A stretch of DNA of 64,000 nt, taken from contig NZ_CP119988.1 in NCBI RefSeq assembly GCF_029338515.1, positions 2,108,001-2,172,000 on the forward strand. The letters are read 5' to 3'. The notes under the pieces are model-generated. The model saw only the letters and a program-made list of their open reading frames with translations, searched no databases and had not been told where the DNA came from. The translations under genes were made by a program, and so were the position numbers. This DNA is from Haloglomus litoreum (GTDB lineage: Archaea; Halobacteriota; Halobacteria; Halobacteriales; Haloarculaceae). This document shows positions 43,587 through 51,543 of the stretch, one piece after another (position 1 is the stretch's first letter; every line of letters starts with the position of its first letter).

Positions 43587-44018
43587 ATGAACGAAGGCGT
43601 GTACAACTGCGGAATCGAGGCCGCGCGCGCCGACGAACTCGTCAGCGCGGCCCGGACCAGCCTCGGCGACACACTCCGGAGCCTCGTCTACTTCACGCCC
43701 GGCGCGTACGATGTCCTCTACGTCCGGAGCGACCTGTACGAGGACCGGGAGACGGCGTACCGGGCGAAGGCGGAGCTCGTCGACATGGAGCGGGTGGGGT
43801 TCGCGGAGATGCCCGTCCGCAGCAGCATCGCCCGCCGTGGCCGGCGGTCGGAACTCGGCGACTACGAGTTCACCGTCCGGTTCCATGAGGAGGGTTTCGT
43901 GGTCCGTGTCATCCGGGGGTACTGTGGCGTCCTGCTGACGGTCGATCGGATGGACGTGGAGGCGTTCGAGGATGCGGTGACCGCCATCCGGGCCATCCTC
44001 GCCGAGACGACGCACTGA
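43587..44018 (+). CDS. Haloarchaeal hypothetical protein, DUF7522-like
   Basis: A 143-residue soluble protein with an alpha/beta pattern: LRSLVYFTPGAYDVLYVRSDL, a charged helix, FTVRFHEEGFVVRVI and a C-terminal helix. The layout resembles small haloarchaeal DUF7522-type proteins, which I state tentatively. Short spacing (68 bp) from the zinc-ribbon gene leaves open whether they share a transcript. Confidence 0.62.
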   Translation: MNEGVYNCGIEAARADELVSAARTSLGDTLRSLVYFTPGAYDVLYVRSDLYEDRETAYRAKAELVDMERVGFAEMPVRSSIARRGRRSELGDYEFTVRFHEEGFVVRVIRGYCGVLLTVDRMDVEAFEDAVTAIRAILAETTH

Positions 44019-44025
44019 GTCCTCG

Positions 44026-44874
44026 CTAGGCCAGGACGACGTCCAGCGTCAGCATCACCGCGAGGCCGATCATCAGCCCCATCGTGGCGACGTGCTCGTT
44101 CCCACGGGCGTGGGTGCTGGGCACGATCTCGTGGCTGATGACGAACAGCATCCCGCCGGCAGCGAACCCCATCGCGTACGGGAGCAGGGGTGCGGCGACC
44201 GTGACGGCGACGGCCCCGAACACCGCCAGCGGGATCTCGACGACGCCGGCGCGGATGCCAGCGACGACGGCGTAGAACGACGACCCGAGGCCGGCGTCCC
44301 GGGCGCTGATGGAGACGGCGAGTCCCTCGGGGATGTTCTGGATGCCGATGGCGAGCATCAGTGCGATGCCGTCGCCGACGTTGCCCGACCCGAAGCCGAC
44401 GCCGACTGCGAGTCCCTCGGGCATGTTGTGGAGCGTGATGGCGAGGATGAACAGGACGGTCGCGCTGACACGGGCCTGGTCGAGGTCCGCGTCACGGCCC
44501 ATGCGACCGGTGATGACCTCGCCGATCTCCGGGGCGATCTCCTCGCCGCGGTCCAGCAGGACGACCCCGAGCGTGAACCCGATCAGGACCGGGACGACGC
44601 CGCCGAGCGTGACGCCGGCGATGCTGGCCTGGTAGGCTGGCTGCTCGGCGAAGTCGATACCGGGCAGCAGGAGGCTGGTGAACGAGGCCGACAGCATCAC
44701 CCCGGCGGCGAACCCCATCAGGCCGTCCAGGGTGCGCTCGGAGGGGTCGCGGACGACGAGGATGCCCGCCGCGCCGACCGTGTTGAGGACGGCGATGACG
44801 AGGCCGCCGACCAGCCCCAGCATGAGCGGATCGCTCCCGACCAACGAGACGAGCGTCTCCGACGGCGTGGCCAT
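44026..44874 (-). CDS. ZIP family divalent metal transporter
   Basis: A 282-residue membrane protein with eight helices, which imports zinc or another divalent cation. The metal-binding helices are visible as HNMPEGLAVGVGFG and IGIQNIPEGLAVSI. A His/Asp-poor loop separates helices 3 and 4, and the C-terminal MGFAAGGMLFVISHEIVP carries the last conserved His-Glu pair. It converges on the gene at 43587-44018. Confidence 0.92.
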   Translation of the reverse strand: MATPSETLVSLVGSDPLMLGLVGGLVIAVLNTVGAAGILVVRDPSERTLDGLMGFAAGVMLSASFTSLLLPGIDFAEQPAYQASIAGVTLGGVVPVLIGFTLGVVLLDRGEEIAPEIGEVITGRMGRDADLDQARVSATVLFILAITLHNMPEGLAVGVGFGSGNVGDGIALMLAIGIQNIPEGLAVSISARDAGLGSSFYAVVAGIRAGVVEIPLAVFGAVAVTVAAPLLPYAMGFAAGGMLFVISHEIVPSTHARGNEHVATMGLMIGLAVMLTLDVVLA

Positions 44875-44952
44875 GCGGCGGCCCTCTCGCGGGTCCGTAC
44901 TGAACGTGTCGGTGGGGCCCAGGTGGACGCCGACGGGTCCCCGACGCTGCGC

Positions 44953-46083
44953 CTACTCCTCGCGCAGCAGCGCGTCCGCCCCGTGGCGGTCGAGCAGGTC
45001 CTCCAGGTACGCCCGCGCCTCCTCGACCCGCGGGGTCGGCTCGGCGTAGGCGTCCGTGAACAGGTCCATCGGATCACCGTCGCCGCCCTCGGCCTCGTCG
45101 ATGGCGTCGGCGACCGTCGCACGGACCTCCGCCTCGATGGCGTCGTCGCGCTCGTCGTCCAGGCGGCCCGTCTCCCGGAGGTAGGCCGCCATCCGGTCGA
45201 TGGGGTCCTTCTCGCGCCACTCCTCGACCTCGCTCTCGTCGCGGTAGGCGTCCGGGTCGTCGGCGGTCGTGTGGGCGCCGTAGCGGTAGCAGATAGTCTC
45301 GACGAGCGTCGGCCGGGGGCGCCACTCCTCGCGGCCGGGGCCCCGGGCGGCCGTCGCGGCGGCCTCGGTCACCGCGTACACCGCGAGCGGGTCCATCCCG
45401 TCCACGCGGACGCCGTCGATGCCGTACGCGCTGGCCTTCCCAGCGTAGGTCTCGCTGGCGGTCTGCTCGCTGGCCGGCGTGGAGATGGCCCAGCCGTTGT
45501 TGTGGCACATGAACAGCGCCGGGGCATCGAAGACGCCGGCGAAGTTGACGCCCTCGTGGAAGTCACCCTCGCTCGTGGCGCCGTCGCCGAAGTGGCAGGC
45601 CACCACCTCGTCGCTCCCCGAGAGCCGGGCGGCCCACGCGTAGCCCGTCGCGTGCGGGATGTGGCCGGCGATGGAGATGTTGAGCGGGAAGACGTTCACG
45701 TCCGCCAGCGCGGCGTTGCCGGATTCGTGGCCCATCCAGTACCGGACGTAGCCCGGTGTGAACCCGCGCGAGGCGACCGCGCCGTGCTCGCGGTACTGGT
45801 AGGAGATGGTGTCCGAATCCCGGAGCGCGTGGGTGGAGCCGACCTGCGTGGCCTCCTGCCCGGCCGCCGGAGCGTACGTTCCGACCCGGCCCTGTCGCTG
45901 GAGGCTGACCATCCGCTCGTCGAAGTGGCGCACCAGGCGCATGTCCCGGTAGAGCCCGAGCAGCTCGTCGTCACTGATGGCGGGCAGCAGGTCCGGCGCG
46001 ACCACCTCGCCGTCCTCGTCGAGGACCTGGACGGTGTCGGTGGGCTCGCGGTCCAGCAGCGCGTCGACGCGGTCGCGGTCCAT
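44953..46083 (-). CDS. Thiamine-pyrophosphate dehydrogenase E1 component, alpha subunit
   Basis: A 376-residue E1-alpha of the pyruvate or branched-chain 2-oxoacid dehydrogenase type. The TPP motif runs from GDGATSEGDFHEG to NNGWAIST (about residues 172-208). The regulatory-loop region RYGAHTTADDPDAYRDE is present. The usual E1-beta, E2 and E3 genes are not beside it, so it is an orphan in this window. It begins 3 bp after the stop of the upstream UspA gene and is probably cotranscribed. Substrate is not known. Confidence 0.88.
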   Translation of the reverse strand: MDRDRVDALLDREPTDTVQVLDEDGEVVAPDLLPAISDDELLGLYRDMRLVRHFDERMVSLQRQGRVGTYAPAAGQEATQVGSTHALRDSDTISYQYREHGAVASRGFTPGYVRYWMGHESGNAALADVNVFPLNISIAGHIPHATGYAWAARLSGSDEVVACHFGDGATSEGDFHEGVNFAGVFDAPALFMCHNNGWAISTPASEQTASETYAGKASAYGIDGVRVDGMDPLAVYAVTEAAATAARGPGREEWRPRPTLVETICYRYGAHTTADDPDAYRDESEVEEWREKDPIDRMAAYLRETGRLDDERDDAIEAEVRATVADAIDEAEGGDGDPMDLFTDAYAEPTPRVEEARAYLEDLLDRHGADALLREE

Positions 46084-46086
46084 CGG

Positions 46087-46566
46087 TCAGGCCTCCCTCC
46101 GTGGCTGGTCGTCCTCCCGGGGATGCCGGACGATGTGCACGTCGTAGCGCGGGTCCTCGGAGACGGGCGACCCGACGCTGGTCAGCGGCCGCGAGACGCG
46201 CCCGGCGTTCTCCGACCCGACGAAGAGGACGCTGACGTCCTCCTCGGCGGCGACCTCGCGGATGCGCCGCGTGATGTCGGTCGTGACGGTCGCGAGGAGG
46301 TTCGACTCGTCGGACTCGAGCATCTCCACGCGGAACCGCGCGTCCGGGGCGACCTCGCGGACCCGTGCTCGCAGGTCGGCGGCCACGTCCTCCGGGTCGT
46401 ACGGCTCGTCCGCCTCGACCCAGCCGCGGGTCCGGGCGAACTCCTCGTCGTCCGGAAGCACCGTCAGTACGACGACCTCCTCGTCGGCGAACAGCGAGAA
46501 CTCCTCCGCCCGTTCGAGGGCGGCCGCCGCGAGCGGTGACCCGTCGTACGGGACTAGCAGGACCAT
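46087..46566 (-). CDS. Universal stress protein-like protein
   Basis: A 159-residue Usp-fold protein starting MVLLVPYDGSPLAAAALERA, with the C-terminal nucleotide loop around VGSENAGRVSRPLTSVGSPVS. It is followed 3 bp later by the orphan E1-alpha gene, an unusual pairing. A minus-strand TATA-like TTATAC lies about 26 bp before the ATG at 46566. Confidence 0.85.
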   Translation of the reverse strand: MVLLVPYDGSPLAAAALERAEEFSLFADEEVVVLTVLPDDEEFARTRGWVEADEPYDPEDVAADLRARVREVAPDARFRVEMLESDESNLLATVTTDITRRIREVAAEEDVSVLFVGSENAGRVSRPLTSVGSPVSEDPRYDVHIVRHPREDDQPRREA

Positions 46567-46655
46567 GTGACGGCCCACTCCCGGGGCCAGTATAACTCCT
46601 TGTCCGGGGGCAGATTGCGCCCGACGCCCCCCTCGGTGCTCAGTTGGCCGTGCCA

Positions 46656-46679
46656 GCCGACGGTTCGCCCGAACCGTCG
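46656..46679. promoter_or_regulatory. 24-bp inverted repeat
   Basis: The 11-bp arms CCGACGGTTCG and CGAACCGTCGG are perfectly complementary with only 2 bp between them. It lies about 65 bp upstream of the UspA TATA box and about 330 bp upstream of queD. The tight centre favours a dimeric protein-binding site over a transcription terminator. Confidence 0.55.
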
Positions 46680-46994
46680 GGCCCGGCCACGCCCACCTGC
46701 CGACCGTGCCCACGACCTCGACCGGACGAGCGGCGCTCGCTCCCCGGGCCGTCTCCGAGGCGGTCCGCTCGGCACTCGACTCGTGATCGAAAGGTCCGTG
46801 GATGTCGAGTATTCTTGAAATGTCTTTCATAAAGTGCCAATGGGACAGTATCAATCTATGAGGGTGGCCTCTTCGAGATATATCTGGGTTTATTGTGTTG
46901 GTGCCCCCGCTTGTGTCTACCCGTTACACCGCTCCGCGCCGACGACGGCGCGAGAAGCGGGCAGACTCAAGTGCCTCGACAGTAATCTCGAGGT
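46680..46994. other. Intergenic region upstream of queD
   Basis: The segment 46810-46905 is AT-rich (CTTTCATAAAGTG, GATATATC, GTTTATTG) and probably holds one or more promoters. Just before queD is a 6-bp inverted repeat CCTCGA/TCGAGG with an 8-bp spacer (about 46974-46993). No gene is seen. Confidence 0.45.
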
Positions 46995-47450
46995 ATGACC
47001 GGGAGAACACTCGGGGAACAACCCGACGCCCTCGCCGAGGCGGGCGAACGGGTCCTCCACGTCGGGGCCGACCGCCCGATCCGCATCAGCACGGGCCACC
47101 GCATCCAGCATCACGACGGGAAGTGCTCGCGGCCGCACGGCCACAACTACGAGGTGACCGTCCGCGTGACGGGCGAACTCCGCGAGGAGGGCTGGGTCGT
47201 CGACAAGGGCGACGTGACCGCCGTCATCGACGAGTGGGACCACCGGTTCCTGCTGGAGCGTGGGGACCCGCTCGTCGAGGCCTTCGAGGCGGCAGGCGAC
47301 GGGGAGGCCGTCGTCGTGCTGGACCACCCGCCGACGGCGGAGGTGATGGCCGTGGTCCTGGAGGAGCGGATGCTCGAGCGGTTCCCGGACAGCGTCTCGG
47401 CCGTGGACGTCGAGGTGGCCGAGACCCGCGAACTCCGGGCCGGGTACTGA
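46995..47450 (+). CDS. queD: 6-carboxytetrahydropterin synthase (QueD)
   Basis: A 151-residue protein of the 6-pyruvoyl-tetrahydropterin synthase fold. Zinc ligands and the catalytic Cys are in GHRIQHHDGKCSRPHGHNYE (key residues His, Cys, His-Gly-His). DEWDHRFLLERGDP and a C-terminal Glu complete the family pattern. It makes the pterin precursor of preQ0, which is inserted into tRNA as archaeosine in archaea. It heads the queD-queE-queC cluster, with 1 bp to queE. Confidence 0.9.
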   Translation: MTGRTLGEQPDALAEAGERVLHVGADRPIRISTGHRIQHHDGKCSRPHGHNYEVTVRVTGELREEGWVVDKGDVTAVIDEWDHRFLLERGDPLVEAFEAAGDGEAVVVLDHPPTAEVMAVVLEERMLERFPDSVSAVDVEVAETRELRAGY

Positions 47451-47451
47451 G

Positions 47452-48276
47452 ATGCCCGTCAACGAGGCGGTCGACGACTCCGGTCGCGAGGTCCCCGAGG
47501 ATGTCGACGCCAGCGAGGCACTCCCGGTGAACGAGCTGTTCCACTCCCTCCAGGGCGAGGGGAAACTCGCGGGCGTGCCCAGCACGTTCGTCCGGACGTC
47601 GGGCTGCAACCTCCGCTGCTGGTTCTGTGACTCCTACCACACCTCCTGGGAACCAACGGGGGCGTGGCGCTCGCTGGACGACATCGTCGCCGCCGTCGAG
47701 GAACGCCCCGGCGACCACGTCGTCCTCACTGGCGGCGAGCCGACGGTCCACGAGGCCAGTGTCGACCTGCTCGACCGGCTCTCGGCCCGGGGCTACCACA
47801 CGACCGTCGAGACCAACGGCACCGTGTTCCGGGACGCCGCCATCGACCTGGCGTCGCTCTCGCCGAAGCTCGCATCCTCGACGCCGACAGAGGCGCGGCC
47901 GCCGGCGGGTGGCGACGCGACCGACGGCGACGACCCGGACGCCGACCTCGACGTGGCCGGCTGGGCCGACCGCCACGAGGACCGCCGGCTGGACTACGAC
48001 GCGATGGCCCGCTACGTCGAGGCGTACGAGACCCAGCTCAAGTTCGTGGTCACCGGCCCGGACGATATGCCGGAGGTGGAGCGCGTGGTCGAGCGCCTGC
48101 GCGAGCGGACCGACGCGACCATCACCGACGACGACGTGCTCCTGATGCCGGAGGGCACCACGCGCGAGGCACTGGCCTCGACCCGCCGGGTCGTCGCCGA
48201 CCTCGCGCTGGAGCACGGCTACCGCTATACGCCACGCATCCACGTCGACGTCTGGAACGACGCGCCGGGGACCTGA
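47452..48276 (+). CDS. queE: 7-carboxy-7-deazaguanine synthase (QueE)
   Basis: A 274-residue radical-SAM enzyme. The cluster motif is CNLRCWFCD (CX3CX2C) at about residues 46-54, preceded by SLQGEGKLAGVPSTFVRTSG. LTGGEPTVH follows at about 87-95. It is longer than many QueE proteins because of an acidic insertion near residues 145-175 between SPKLASS and the later LKFVV strand. It converts QueD's product to 7-carboxy-7-deazaguanine. Confidence 0.92.
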   Translation: MPVNEAVDDSGREVPEDVDASEALPVNELFHSLQGEGKLAGVPSTFVRTSGCNLRCWFCDSYHTSWEPTGAWRSLDDIVAAVEERPGDHVVLTGGEPTVHEASVDLLDRLSARGYHTTVETNGTVFRDAAIDLASLSPKLASSTPTEARPPAGGDATDGDDPDADLDVAGWADRHEDRRLDYDAMARYVEAYETQLKFVVTGPDDMPEVERVVERLRERTDATITDDDVLLMPEGTTREALASTRRVVADLALEHGYRYTPRIHVDVWNDAPGT

Positions 48277-48313
48277 GACGCGACGGACCGAGCGACGACT
48301 GCCACGATGACCC

Positions 48314-49102
48314 ATGAGCGACTCCGAGAACTCCCCCACCGACGACAGCGGCACCGAGAGCACAGATAGCCCATCCAGCGGCGCCCCGGCGAGCGACCGT
48401 GGCCTGGACGACAGCGAGGTCGTCGACCGCGCCGTCGTCCTCGTCTCCGGCGGGATGGACAGCGCCACGGCCGTCTACGAGGCGATGGACCGGGGTTACG
48501 AACCCCACTTCCTCCACGCCTCCTACGGCCAGCGCACGGCCGACCGCGAGTTCGAGTGTGCCCGGGAACTGGCCGAGACGGTCGGTTCCGAGTTCCTGCA
48601 CGTCGAAACCGAGCACCTCGCGCGCATCGGCGCCTCCTCGCTCACCGACGAGGAGCTGGAGGTGTCGGAGGCCGACCTCGATAGCGACGAGGTCCCGAGT
48701 TCGTACGTCCCGTTCCGGAACGCGAACCTGCTGTCGATGGCCGTCTCGTACGCCGAAGCCAACGACTGCACGGCGGTCTTCGTCGGCGCCCATGCCGAGG
48801 ACTTCTCGGGCTACCCGGACTGCCGCCCGGAGTTCTTCGAGGCGTTCGAGCGGGTGGTCGAGGTCGGGACGAGACCGGAGACCGACATCAGCATCGAGGC
48901 GCCGTTCGTCGAGTGGTCCAAGACCGATATCGCCGAGCGCGGCCTCGAACTGGCGGTCCCGTACGGACAGACGTGGTCGTGCTACCGCTCGGAGGCGCCC
49001 GCGTGTGGCACCTGCGACGCCTGTGCGTTCCGCCTGCAGGCGTTCCAGCGGCTCGGCGTCCGTGACCCCATCGACTACGCCGAGCGGCCCGACTACACCT
49101 GA
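48314..49102 (+). CDS. queC: 7-cyano-7-deazaguanine (preQ0) synthase (QueC)
   Basis: A 262-residue ATP-dependent enzyme. The PP-loop is VLVSGGMDSATAVYEAM (about residues 44-60). The C-terminal zinc-binding Cys set is in CYRSEAPACGTCDACAFR (Cys residues near 226-241). A 35-residue acidic, disordered N-terminus precedes the domain. With queD and queE it completes preQ0 synthesis from 6-carboxytetrahydropterin; the tRNA transglycosylase is not in the window. Confidence 0.92.
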   Translation: MSDSENSPTDDSGTESTDSPSSGAPASDRGLDDSEVVDRAVVLVSGGMDSATAVYEAMDRGYEPHFLHASYGQRTADREFECARELAETVGSEFLHVETEHLARIGASSLTDEELEVSEADLDSDEVPSSYVPFRNANLLSMAVSYAEANDCTAVFVGAHAEDFSGYPDCRPEFFEAFERVVEVGTRPETDISIEAPFVEWSKTDIAERGLELAVPYGQTWSCYRSEAPACGTCDACAFRLQAFQRLGVRDPIDYAERPDYT

Positions 49103-49176
49103 GGGGTGACGAGGGTCCCGACCAGCCCCGGGCCGTCGGGGGCCGTGGCCGTGGCCTGGCGAGGCCGAGCCGCGGG

Positions 49177-49383
49177 TCAGTCCAACAGCCGTTCCGAGAC
49201 CCCACTGAAGACGAGGATTCCCCCGAGAGCGAGCAGTGCGGCCGGGGCCACGTACGCGAGGATGTAGGTGAGCGGTTCCTCGGGGAGCGTCCGGTAGAAC
49301 TGGACCGTCGTCGCGGCCCCCACGAGCACCATGACCGCTCCCAGGACGCGCAGCCGCGGGTCGGGGTGCAGTTCGAATCCCAC
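49177..49383 (-). CDS. Small two-helix membrane protein
   Basis: A 68-residue protein starting at GTG 49383 (VGFELHPDPRLRVLG) with helices at about residues 11-27 and 39-60. The region upstream of the GTG is not coding-like, and a minus-strand CAAACGG lies about 25 bp before it. The sequence LRVLGAVMVLVGAATTVQFYRTL is a plausible first helix. No family is recognised. Confidence 0.6.
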   Translation of the reverse strand: MGFELHPDPRLRVLGAVMVLVGAATTVQFYRTLPEEPLTYILAYVAPAALLALGGILVFSGVSERLLD

Positions 49384-49483
49384 ACACCCTGTCTGCGGCG
49401 CCGCTGTCAAACCGTTTGCGCCGGGCAGTGGGCCCCTGGCCACCTCGGCAACCTTTTTGTCCGTGTCGGGCGCGCTCGTCCAC

Positions 49484-49525
49484 ATGGCCGACGACCCCGA
49501 ACCGGGAGGTGAGCGACGTGGGTGA
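49484..49525 (+). CDS. Mini-ORF (13 codons) overlapping the ACT regulator start
   Basis: ATG GCC ... TGA encodes 13 residues, MADDPEPGGERRG. A TATA-like CCTTTTTGT is about 29 bp upstream, so this ATG is where a leaderless transcript would begin. It contains GGAGGTGA (49505-49512), a perfect Shine-Dalgarno sequence 5 bp before the regulator's GTG at 49518, and its stop overlaps the regulator by 8 bp. It may be a coupling or leader peptide, or the remnant of an N-terminal extension after a frameshift. Confidence 0.4.
   Translation: MADDPEPGGERRG
49505..49512 (+). promoter_or_regulatory. Shine-Dalgarno sequence deciding the ACT regulator start
   Basis: GGAGGTGA matches the anti-Shine-Dalgarno of archaeal 16S rRNA in full and sits 5 bp before GTG 49518. 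Strong sites like this are uncommon among the mostly leaderless genes of this window. Confidence 0.6.
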
Positions 49526-50030
49526 CACGTTCGCCTCCATCATGGAGAAGTTCGAGGACAGCCCCAGCCAGCAGGCGGTCGTCCGGCTGCTGCTGGAGCG
49601 GGGCTTCTCCGTCAACGACGAGGGACGGGTCGTCTCGGGCGGCATCGAGATCCCCAACACCGGCATCGCCCGCGAGATCGGCGTCGACCGCCGGGTCGTC
49701 GATGCCACGACCGACGCCATCCTCGGTGACCCCGAACTGGAGCCCATCTTCCGCAACATCACCGCCATCCCGTCGCTGATGGATCTGGCGCCGGTGCTGG
49801 ACCTGACGGTCCTCACGGTCGCGGTGTCGGACCCGGAGGCCTCGGGCATCGTCGCGGCCGTCACCGGCATCCTCGCCGACCACGACATCTCCATCCGCCA
49901 GACCATCTCCGAGGACCCCGAGTTCACGGACGACCCCGTCCTGTACGTCATCACGGAGGGCGACCTCGCCGGCGAGGTCATCAACGAGATTCGTGCGCTG
50001 GAGTTCGTCCGCCGCATCGAACTGGAGTAG
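49518..50030 (+). CDS. Regulator of amino-acid metabolism with ACT domain
   Basis: A 170-residue protein starting at GTG 49518 (VGDTFASIMEKFEDSPSQQA). Residues 1-90 look like a winged-helix region (RLLLERGFSVNDEGRVVSGG, then IPNTGIAREIGVDRRVVDATT). Residues 95-170 form an ACT domain (LTVLTVAVSDPEASGIVAAVTGIL). Haloarchaeal homologues are annotated as ACT-domain regulators of amino-acid metabolism; the bound amino acid is unknown. GTG 49509 is an alternative start but overlaps the Shine-Dalgarno sequence. Confidence 0.82.
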   Translation: MGDTFASIMEKFEDSPSQQAVVRLLLERGFSVNDEGRVVSGGIEIPNTGIAREIGVDRRVVDATTDAILGDPELEPIFRNITAIPSLMDLAPVLDLTVLTVAVSDPEASGIVAAVTGILADHDISIRQTISEDPEFTDDPVLYVITEGDLAGEVINEIRALEFVRRIELE

Positions 50031-50127
50031 CGACGCCACGGCCTCCCGCACCGCCGCGTCAGTCCATCCTCAAACGTCTCTTTGAGCCTCTGGGAGGCTT
50101 ATGCCGGTCCTCCGTCGATGCCCGCCC

Positions 50128-51474
50128 ATGCGACGACGACCCCTCCTGGCAGCGCTCGGTACCGGTCTCGCGACCGGGCTGGCCGGCTGCTTCTCGAACG
50201 ACGGCTCCGGGTCACCCGACTCCCCGAGCGACACGCCGACCGACGACGCGACACCCACCCCGACGGACAGCGAGGCGCCGGGCGACGACACACCCGACGA
50301 CGGCGAGACGCCGACCGGTCCCGTCCGCTGGACAATCGGAGTCGAGGGCACGCCGGCAGACCCGGTCCACACGGCCGCCGGGCTCCGCCACGTCGACGGC
50401 GACGGCCCCGCCCGCGACCGGTGGCTGTTCGTGCCCACGGAGTCCGGGACGCTCTACGCGCTCGACCCGGCGACCGGCGAGGAGCGGTGGACCGCCGACC
50501 TCGGGAAACGCGTCCGGGATGTCGTGGTCGCGGCCGGCGCGGGCCTCGTCCTGGCGCACGCCGGCGACAACACCCTCGGCGACGACCACCTCGTCCGTGC
50601 CTTCGACGCCGACGGCACCGCCAGGTGGACCTTCCCGGGGAGCGCCGGCGCGAACCCCTGGGGACCGCTGGAGCTGCTGGCTGCCGACGGGGAGCGCGTC
50701 TTCGTGGCGAGCCGCGACGATCAACCCATGAGCAGCGGTGAGACGGTCTGGTCGCTCGATGCGACCGACGGGACCGCGGCCTGGACGGGCGAGGTCGGCG
50801 ACCCGTACAGCGCGGCCGTCTCCGAGGATGCCGTCTTCGTCGCCAGCCGCCGGGCGGTCGACGCGTTCGCGCGGCCGAACGGGGAGCGGCTGTGGCGCTT
50901 CTTCGAGGACGGCGTCGAGTACCAGTTCGACACGCTCCGGGCCGACGGCCGGACGGCCCTCTTCGCCACGACCACCGGGATGGACACCGGGCGGATGCGG
51001 GCCATCGGCCCCGACGGGAGCCACGCCTGGCAGCGGGACCGCTTCACGACCTCGGTGACGCTCGCCGATGCCCTCTACCTCGGTGGCGGTCCCGTGACGG
51101 CGGTCGACCCCACGACCGGGGACGAGCGGTGGGAGACGCAGGGGGAGTCGTTCCTGGCCGGCGGGCCGGTCGCGGACGGCCGCCTCTTCGCCGGCGGCGG
51201 CGGCATCGCCGCGTACGACACGGCGGGCGGGGAACGGCTCTGGACCTGGACCGCCGACGCAGACATCGTCACCGCGCAGGCAGCCACCGGGACCGCGGTC
51301 TACGCCGGCACGGGCGGCGGCAACGACGCGCCGAACGTCGTCTACGGCCGGAACGCGAGCGACGGCAGCGAGCGCTGGACCTTCGAGACCGACAGCGGGC
51401 TCTCGGAACTCGCGCTCGGTGAGTACGTCTACGTCGGCGCCGCCGACGGCACCGTCTACGCGCTCCGGCGCTGA
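50128..51474 (+). CDS. PQQ-type beta-propeller lipoprotein
   Basis: A 448-residue exported protein. It starts MRRRPLLAALGTGLATGLAGC (lipobox Cys21), then a Ser/Pro/Asp/Thr linker (about residues 25-65). The rest is built from repeats of the PQQ-binding beta-propeller type: LYALDPATGEERWTADLG, VWSLDATDGTAAWTGEVG, AYDTAGGERLWTWTAD and NASDGSERWTFETDSG. Relatives serve as scaffolds (BamB-like) or enzymes; no catalytic residues are evident. The ATG at 50128 begins the signal peptide. Confidence 0.85.
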   Translation: MRRRPLLAALGTGLATGLAGCFSNDGSGSPDSPSDTPTDDATPTPTDSEAPGDDTPDDGETPTGPVRWTIGVEGTPADPVHTAAGLRHVDGDGPARDRWLFVPTESGTLYALDPATGEERWTADLGKRVRDVVVAAGAGLVLAHAGDNTLGDDHLVRAFDADGTARWTFPGSAGANPWGPLELLAADGERVFVASRDDQPMSSGETVWSLDATDGTAAWTGEVGDPYSAAVSEDAVFVASRRAVDAFARPNGERLWRFFEDGVEYQFDTLRADGRTALFATTTGMDTGRMRAIGPDGSHAWQRDRFTTSVTLADALYLGGGPVTAVDPTTGDERWETQGESFLAGGPVADGRLFAGGGGIAAYDTAGGERLWTWTADADIVTAQAATGTAVYAGTGGGNDAPNVVYGRNASDGSERWTFETDSGLSELALGEYVYVGAADGTVYALRR

Positions 51475-51543
51475 CCGGGCCTGGGCGCCGGCAGCCCACA
51501 CGCGGGTCGCACCGCTTTTGCGCCGTCCCTGCGTGGTCCGCCC

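Noticed and set aside
44092-46539. An 815-codon open frame on the plus strand opposite the ZIP, E1-alpha and UspA genes
   Set aside because: It exists because high GC leaves few stop codons on the opposite strand. The minus-strand genes have clear family motifs, and this frame has none.
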